A DNA stretch of 10,032 bases, from NCBI GenBank assembly GCA_958429225.1, contig CAUAJB010000070.1:1-10032 (forward strand), given 5' to 3'. Below, one piece after another: positions 6,751-10,032 of the stretch. The notes beneath the pieces were generated by a model. That model worked only from the letters and a program-made list of their open reading frames with translations. It ran no database searches and was not told the DNA's origin. Origin of the DNA: an uncultured Collinsella sp. Its GTDB lineage: Bacteria; Actinomycetota; Coriobacteriia; Coriobacteriales; Coriobacteriaceae. The position numbers and the translations under genes were made by a program. Position 1 is the stretch's first letter. Each line of letters begins with the position of its first letter.

Positions 6751-6801
6751 CACTTGCACTTTGTCCCAGTGCAGTGTTTCCAGCCATTTTTATACTGGGG
6801 G
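6751..6801 (+). promoter_or_regulatory. Leader with two mutually exclusive hairpins over the ribosome binding site
   Basis: Hairpin A pairs CACT-t-GCACT (6751-6760, one bulged T) with AGTGCAGTG (6768-6776) around the loop TTGTCCC. Hairpin B pairs CCCAGT (6765-6770) with ACTGGG (6794-6799), which is part of the G-rich ribosome binding site (GGGGG, 6797-6801) of the following gene. The two share AGT (6768-6770), so they cannot form together: A would free the binding site and B would hide it. This is the logic of a translational switch. No known riboswitch class was recognised, and A could instead be a protein operator. Confidence 0.4.
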
Positions 6802-6808
6802 TAATGAT

Positions 6809-7789
6809 ATGAAGGATATCACCATCAGCCGCAGGAGCCTTCTGGTCTCCGCCGGCCTGCTCGCGCTCGCCCCGCTCGCCGGATGCGGCGGCAACTCTGG
6901 TTCCGGCTCCGCAGCCGCCGGTTCCGACTACACCATCGGCGTTCTGCAGCTCACCGAGCACTCCGCACTCGACGCCGCCCGCGACGGCTTTGTCAAGGCC
7001 ATCAAGAAGAGCGGCCTTAAGGTCAAGATCGAAAAGAAGAACGCCCAGAACGACCAGTCCACGTGCAAGTCCATCGCCGACAAGTTTGTGGGCGACAACG
7101 TCGACTTAATCTACGCCATCGCCACGCCCGCCGCGCAGGCTGCCGCCGGCGCCACGGCCGATATCCCCATCGTGGGCTGCGCCATCACCGACTACGCCGC
7201 CTCCGGCCTGGTCCAGGACAACGACAAGCCCGGCACCAACGTCACGGGCGCCTCCGACCTCACCCCAGTCGCCGAGCAGCTCGAGATGATGCAGAAGGTC
7301 CTGCCCGACGTTAAAAAGGTCGGCTTGCTCTACTGCACCGCCGAGTCCAACTCCGACGTCCAGATCAAGGCCGCCAAGAAGGAGCTCGACAAGTTGGGCC
7401 TCGAGTACACCGACTTCACCGTCTCGAGCTCCAACGAGATTCAGTCCGTCGTCGAGTCTGCCGTGGGCAAGGTCGACGCGCTGTACTCCCCCACCGACAA
7501 CACCATCGCCGCGGGCGCTTCGCTGGTCGGTCAGATCTGCAAGGAGAACAAGCTTCCCTTCGTGACTGGCGAGGAGGGCATGTGTAAGGCCGGCGGCCTG
7601 TTTACCCTCTCCGTCAGCTATGAGGACCTGGGCTACGCCGCGGGCGAGATGGCCGTTAAGATCCTGAAGGGCGAGGCCAAGCCCGAAGACATGCCGATCA
7701 AGCACCTCTCGAGCAAGGACCTGGTCGTCGTCAAGAACGACGAGATGGCCGAGGCTCTGGGCATCGATCTTTCCGCTCTGGACGCGTAA
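6809..7789 (+). CDS. ABC importer substrate-binding lipoprotein, TrpX-like (PF04392 type)
   Basis: A 326-residue extracytoplasmic binding protein of an ABC importer. The signal peptide (1-25) ends in a lipobox LAGC with the lipidated Cys at 26. It carries a twin-arginine motif SRRSLL (7-12), so export may be by Tat. The mature part has the two-lobe fold of the ABC_sub_bind family: YTIGVLQLTEH, DLIYAIATPAAQAA, IPIVGCAITDY, KKVGLLYCTAESNSDVQ, VDALYSPTDNTIAAG and LPFVTGEEGMCKAGGLFTLSVSYEDLGYAAGEMAVKIL. Related proteins in streptococci and clostridia are linked to tryptophan or aromatic amino acid uptake, but the ligand cannot be read from the sequence. The ATG at 6809 is chosen because the signal peptide begins there and GGGGG lies 7 nt upstream. 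The frame is open to 6590 through the regulator gene's end, which is not coding in that frame. Confidence 0.9.
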   Translation: MKDITISRRSLLVSAGLLALAPLAGCGGNSGSGSAAAGSDYTIGVLQLTEHSALDAARDGFVKAIKKSGLKVKIEKKNAQNDQSTCKSIADKFVGDNVDLIYAIATPAAQAAAGATADIPIVGCAITDYAASGLVQDNDKPGTNVTGASDLTPVAEQLEMMQKVLPDVKKVGLLYCTAESNSDVQIKAAKKELDKLGLEYTDFTVSSSNEIQSVVESAVGKVDALYSPTDNTIAAGASLVGQICKENKLPFVTGEEGMCKAGGLFTLSVSYEDLGYAAGEMAVKILKGEAKPEDMPIKHLSSKDLVVVKNDEMAEALGIDLSALDA

Positions 7790-7804
7790 TGCCATACGCG
7801 GCAT

Positions 7805-7836
7805 GCGCCTAGAGCCCGTGCTCGCGCTTTAGGCGC
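7805..7836 (+). other. Intergenic hairpin 1 between binding protein and permease genes
   Basis: GCGCCTAGAGC (7805-7815) pairs over 11 bp, including one G-U, with GCTTTAGGCGC (7826-7836); loop of 10 nt. It starts 16 bp after the binding-protein stop codon and is not followed by a T-run. It probably protects the 3' end or slows polymerase rather than acting as a complete terminator. Confidence 0.5.
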
Positions 7837-7856
7837 GTTATTCAATATCTGAGCCA

Positions 7857-7897
7857 CAGGGGCGGGCGCTGTAGACCGGCGTCCGCCCTGCTTGTTT
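7857..7897 (+). terminator. Probable partial terminator between binding protein and permease genes
   Basis: A GC-rich 12-bp stem with one bulged G and one G-U pair, CAGGGGCGGGCGC (7857-7869) with GCGTCCGCCCTG (7879-7890), is followed by CTTGTTT. The weak T-tract suggests incomplete termination. That would let the binding protein be made in excess over the membrane subunits, as is common for such importers. Confidence 0.5.
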
Positions 7898-7946
7898 CAG
7901 GTAAAACAAAACGTCTGTCCGCAGCTCTTCTATGCATTGTTACCGC

Positions 7947-7952
7947 TATTAT
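7947..7952 (+). promoter_or_regulatory. Possible -10 element of the permease-ATPase transcript
   Basis: TATTAT matches TATAAT at five of six bases and lies 40 bp upstream of the permease start. No convincing -35 is present. It would allow separate transcription of the permease and ATPase genes. Confidence 0.3.
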
Positions 7953-7992
7953 GGTGAATCACGTGTCCACCCTATCCTAGGAGGTATGAAGC

Positions 7993-8916
7993 ATGCTCAT
8001 TGCATTGCAGGGCGCCGTTTCGCAGGGCGTCCTCTGGGGCATTATGGTGCTTGGCGTGTTTATCACGTTCCGCCTGCTCGACATTCCCGATATGACCTGC
8101 GACGGCAGCTTTGCCCTCGGCGGCTGCGTCTGCGCCGTGCTCATCGTCAATAACAACGTCGACCCGCTGCTCGCCGTGCTGGCCGGCATGTGCGCCGGCG
8201 CCATAGCGGGCGCCGTCACGGGCATTCTGACCACCGTCTTTGAGATTCCCGCGATCCTCGCCGGAATCCTCACCCAGATCAGTCTGTGGTCCATCAACCT
8301 GCGCATCATGGGCAAATCCAATACGCCCATTCTTGCCAAGGGCACCGTGTTCTCGGCCGTCAGCAACATGACGGGCCTGCCGCAGTCCACCGTCGCCATC
8401 ATCCTGGGTATTTTGCTCGCCGTGGCTATCGTTGCCATCCTGTATTGGTTCTTTGGCACCGAGATCGGCTCGGCACTGCGCGCCACCGGCAACAACGAGT
8501 ACATGATCCGCGCCCTGGGCGTCAACACCAACTCCACCAAGATGATCGCCCTCGTGCTCTCCAACGCCCTCATCGGCCTTTCGGGCGCACTCATCTGCCA
8601 GAGCCAGAAGTATGCCGACATTGGCATGGGCACCGGCGCCATCGTTATCGGTCTTGCCGCCATTGTTATCGGCGAGGTGCTCGGCCGCCTGTTGCCCGGC
8701 GGTCTCACGCAGTTTAGCGTCCGTCTTGCCTCCGCCGTCTTTGGCTCCGTGGTGTACTTCCTTATCCGCGCCATCGTGCTGCAGTTGGGCATGGACGCCA
8801 ACGACATGAAGCTGCTCTCCGCCGTGATCGTCGCCGTGGCCCTGTGCGTGCCCGTGGTTTGGGAGCGCTATAAGCTCCGCAGCTCCTACACGAAGGGAGA
8901 TGAGGCAGATGCTTAA
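7993..8916 (+). CDS. ABC importer permease, TrpY-like (BPD_transp_2 type)
   Basis: A 307-residue, strongly hydrophobic integral membrane protein with about eight or nine predicted transmembrane segments. Examples are the segments around residues 8-30, 53-75, 136-154, 208-245 and 275-292. It belongs to the branched-chain amino acid/ribose permease superfamily and forms the membrane channel of the importer. The cytoplasmic loop with EIGSALRATGNNEYMIRALGVN (from residue 157) corresponds to the ATPase-contacting coupling helix. The N-terminal RLLDIPDMTCDGSFALGG is characteristic of the COG4120 (TrpY-like) group. The ATG start at 7993 follows AGGAGG (7979-7984) with 8-nt spacing. The 3' end overlaps the ATPase gene by 8 bp, indicating coupled translation. 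Confidence 0.92.
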   Translation: MLIALQGAVSQGVLWGIMVLGVFITFRLLDIPDMTCDGSFALGGCVCAVLIVNNNVDPLLAVLAGMCAGAIAGAVTGILTTVFEIPAILAGILTQISLWSINLRIMGKSNTPILAKGTVFSAVSNMTGLPQSTVAIILGILLAVAIVAILYWFFGTEIGSALRATGNNEYMIRALGVNTNSTKMIALVLSNALIGLSGALICQSQKYADIGMGTGAIVIGLAAIVIGEVLGRLLPGGLTQFSVRLASAVFGSVVYFLIRAIVLQLGMDANDMKLLSAVIVAVALCVPVVWERYKLRSSYTKGDEADA

Positions 8917-9703
8917 GCTCTCGCACGTCAAAAAGACCTTTAACAAGGGCACCGTCACCGAGAAGCGCGCGCTCACCGGCGTCGACCTCACCCTGAATGA
9001 CAGCGACTTTGTAACCGTGATTGGCGGCAACGGCGCCGGCAAGTCCACGCTGCTCAACATGATCGCCGGCGTGTATCCGCTCGATTCGGGCGTTATCGAG
9101 CTTGACGGCACCGATATCTCGCGCCTGAGCGAGTCGCAGCGTGCCAAGTACCTGGGCCGCGTGTTCCAGGACCCCATGCGCGGCACCGCAGCCGACATGC
9201 AGATCGCCGAGAACCTGGCCCTCGCCAAGCGCCGTGGCCAGCGTCGCGGTCTTTCGTGGGGCGTCACCAAGGCCGAGAAGGACGAGTACGTTGAGCTGCT
9301 CAAGCGCCTGGACCTCGGTCTGGACACGCGCCTCAACGCCAAGGTCGGCCTGCTTTCGGGCGGTCAGCGCCAGGCACTCACCCTGCTCATGGCCACGCTC
9401 ACCAAGCCGCGCCTGCTGCTGCTCGACGAGCACACCGCGGCGCTCGACCCCAAGACGGCCTCTAAGGTGCTCAATCTGACCGAAGAGATCGTCGACGAGC
9501 ACCACCTGACCACGCTCATGGTCACGCATAACATGAATGACGCCATCCGTCTGGGCAACCGTCTGATCATGATGCACGAAGGCCACGTAATCTACGACGT
9601 GGCGGGCGATGAGAAGAAGTCGCTCACCGTCGCCGACCTGCTGCAGAAGTTCGAGGAGGTCTCGGGCGGCGAGCTCGCCAACGACCGCATGCTGCTGAGC
9701 TAA
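8909..9703 (+). CDS. ABC importer ATP-binding subunit, TrpZ-like
   Basis: A 264-residue ATPase that powers the importer from the cytoplasmic face. All motifs are intact: Walker A GGNGAGKST (39-47), Q-loop Gln87 (FQDP), signature LSGGQ (149-153), Walker B LLLLDE (169-174), D-loop ALDP (178-181) and the switch His207 (VTHNM). The length is normal for a single-domain ABC ATPase. The ATG at 8909 is chosen because GGGAG (8895-8899) lies 9 nt upstream; an in-frame ATG at 8900 abuts that site. The gene overlaps the permease stop codon (8914-8916). The three genes match the binding protein/permease/ATPase set COG2984-COG4120-COG1101. The tryptophan assignment of that set is from characterised relatives and is not proven here. 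Confidence 0.94.
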   Translation: MLKLSHVKKTFNKGTVTEKRALTGVDLTLNDSDFVTVIGGNGAGKSTLLNMIAGVYPLDSGVIELDGTDISRLSESQRAKYLGRVFQDPMRGTAADMQIAENLALAKRRGQRRGLSWGVTKAEKDEYVELLKRLDLGLDTRLNAKVGLLSGGQRQALTLLMATLTKPRLLLLDEHTAALDPKTASKVLNLTEEIVDEHHLTTLMVTHNMNDAIRLGNRLIMMHEGHVIYDVAGDEKKSLTVADLLQKFEEVSGGELANDRMLLS

Positions 9704-9740
9704 ACCTACCAAAAAGGGACAGGTTTATTTTGGCAGGTTT
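9702..9740. repeat. Palindrome with AGGGACAGG loop (copy 2 of the family)
   Basis: AAACCTACCAAAA (9702-9714) and TTTTGGCAGGTTT (9728-9740) pair over 12 of 13 positions around the 13-nt loop AGGGACAGGTTTA. The stem starts in the ATPase stop codon. Part of the right arm can instead form GCAGGT-TTT-ACCTGC (9733-9747), an alternative hairpin. The loop resembles that at 2102-2116. Confidence 0.65.
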
Positions 9741-9756
9741 TACCTGCGCAAACGTC

Positions 9757-9796
9757 AAAACCGCCGCAAAGGGACAGACGCCCTTGCGGCGGTTTT
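9757..9796. repeat. Palindrome with AGGGACAGACGCCC loop (copy 3 of the family)
   Basis: A perfect 13-bp inverted repeat, AAAACCGCCGCAA (9757-9769) and TTGCGGCGGTTTT (9784-9796), surrounds the 14-nt loop AGGGACAGACGCCC. It stands 16 bp after copy 2 and in the same orientation. The GC-rich stem ending in TTTT could also act as a terminator for the importer operon. Confidence 0.65.
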
Positions 9797-9859
9797 CGCA
9801 TATTATGTCGATAATCCAGCGTCAGCAGGAACTACTGGTTAAGGACTAAGGAAACTGCC

Positions 9860-10024
9860 ACGAGAAGCTCTCTTCCCCGTCTCGCCTTGACCGCCGCACT
9901 CCTTGCCGGCGTGCTCGCCGGCGCCCCAGCTTACGCCACCGCGGCCACCCCATCTCAAGTTATCGGCCCGTCCGATGTGATCGGACGGGCTTCTTGGTGG
10001 GTATCATGGTTGGACGATCATTAG
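9860..10024 (+). pseudogene. Signal-peptide-like frame with ACG in place of a start codon
   Basis: From ACG at 9860 an open frame of 54 codons reads like a secretory signal peptide: an Arg-containing start (RSSLPR), a hydrophobic core (LALTAALLAGVLAG) and an APAYA cleavage site, then Thr/Ala-rich sequence. AAGGA lies about 8 nt upstream, as expected for a start there, but no ATG, GTG or TTG is available ahead of the core. The frame then runs through a terminator hairpin and ends at a TAG that overlaps the next ribosome binding site. It is most likely the remnant of a secreted protein gene. A real small protein using a rare ACG start, or chance, remains possible. Confidence 0.3.
9966..9995 (+). 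terminator. Intrinsic terminator near the right end
   Basis: A perfect 11-bp stem, GCCCGTCCGAT (9966-9976) and ATCGGACGGGC (9980-9990), with the loop GTG is followed by TTCTT. It closes whatever is transcribed from 9704-9960, or the importer operon, ahead of the next gene. Confidence 0.7.
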
Positions 10025-10028
10025 GAGG
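10002..10028 (+). promoter_or_regulatory. Promoter -10 and ribosome binding site of a gene starting past the window
   Basis: TATCAT (10002-10007) matches the -10 consensus at five of six bases. AGGAGG (10023-10028) is a strong ribosome binding site that ends 4 nt before the window edge. A plus-strand gene should therefore start within about 10 bp outside. No clear -35 is seen. Confidence 0.5.
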
Positions 10029-10032
10029 TTTC

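Noticed and set aside
7972..9342. Minus-strand open frame of 456 codons across the permease and ATPase genes
   Set aside because: It lies opposite two genes with complete family motifs, and the translated product is low-complexity and not protein-like.
10006..10032. ATG at 10006 as the start of the next gene (reads MVGRSLGGF to the edge)
   Set aside because: It lies within the likely -10/transcription start region and has a poor ribosome binding site. The strong AGGAGG at 10023-10028 points to a start just beyond the window.

Overview
This window looks like chromosomal DNA of a Coriobacteriia actinobacterium, most likely Collinsella or a close relative. The evidence is high-GC coding sequence with C/G-ending third positions, strong GGAGG-type ribosome binding sites, several GTG starts, and the character of the proteins. 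This assignment rests on recognition, not on a search. Gene content is mostly housekeeping: iron uptake, a sugar-PTS component, an aminoacyl-tRNA synthetase and an ABC importer. The intergenic DNA is unusually rich in palindromes, hairpins and repeat-like elements.

Layout. (1) 1-1964, minus strand: a FeoA-FeoB fusion ferrous-iron transporter that runs off the left edge. Upstream of it are two tandem 16-bp palindromes that resemble operators of a DtxR/IdeR-type metal repressor. (2) 2041-2312: a 270-bp non-coding stretch holding a palindrome with a GGGGGACGG loop, a roughly 100-nt multi-hairpin element, and a perfect 13-bp hairpin touching the stop codon of the next gene. (3) 2311-3213, minus: an alpha/beta-hydrolase (esterase/acetylesterase type). 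(4) 3457-4020, plus: a stand-alone glucose-type PTS EIIA protein, divergent from the hydrolase and closed by a strong terminator. (5) 4202-5605, plus: asparaginyl-tRNA synthetase (asnS), again closed by a strong terminator. (6) 5863-6648, plus: an HTH/WYL-like transcriptional regulator. (7) 6809-9703, plus: a three-gene ABC importer of the TrpXYZ-like class, made of a lipoprotein binding protein, a permease and an ATPase. The permease and ATPase genes overlap by 8 bp. The binding-protein gene is separated from them by about 200 bp with two hairpins. (8) 9704-10032: two tandem palindromes with the same kind of loop as the one at 2093, a signal-peptide-like frame without a usable start codon, a terminator, and the promoter and ribosome binding site of a gene that begins just outside the window.

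How the genes fit together. FeoAB imports Fe2+ and is probably repressed when metal is plentiful. The WYL-like regulator lies directly upstream of the importer. A GCTGTTG(T)AAAA motif recurs upstream of both, so it is a candidate local regulator. The importer's first gene has a leader with two mutually exclusive hairpins, one of which would cover its ribosome binding site. No mobile-element transposase, CRISPR array, rRNA or tRNA gene was seen. The best leads for something new are the loop-conserved, stem-variable palindrome family, the importer leader and the structured element at 2172-2270.
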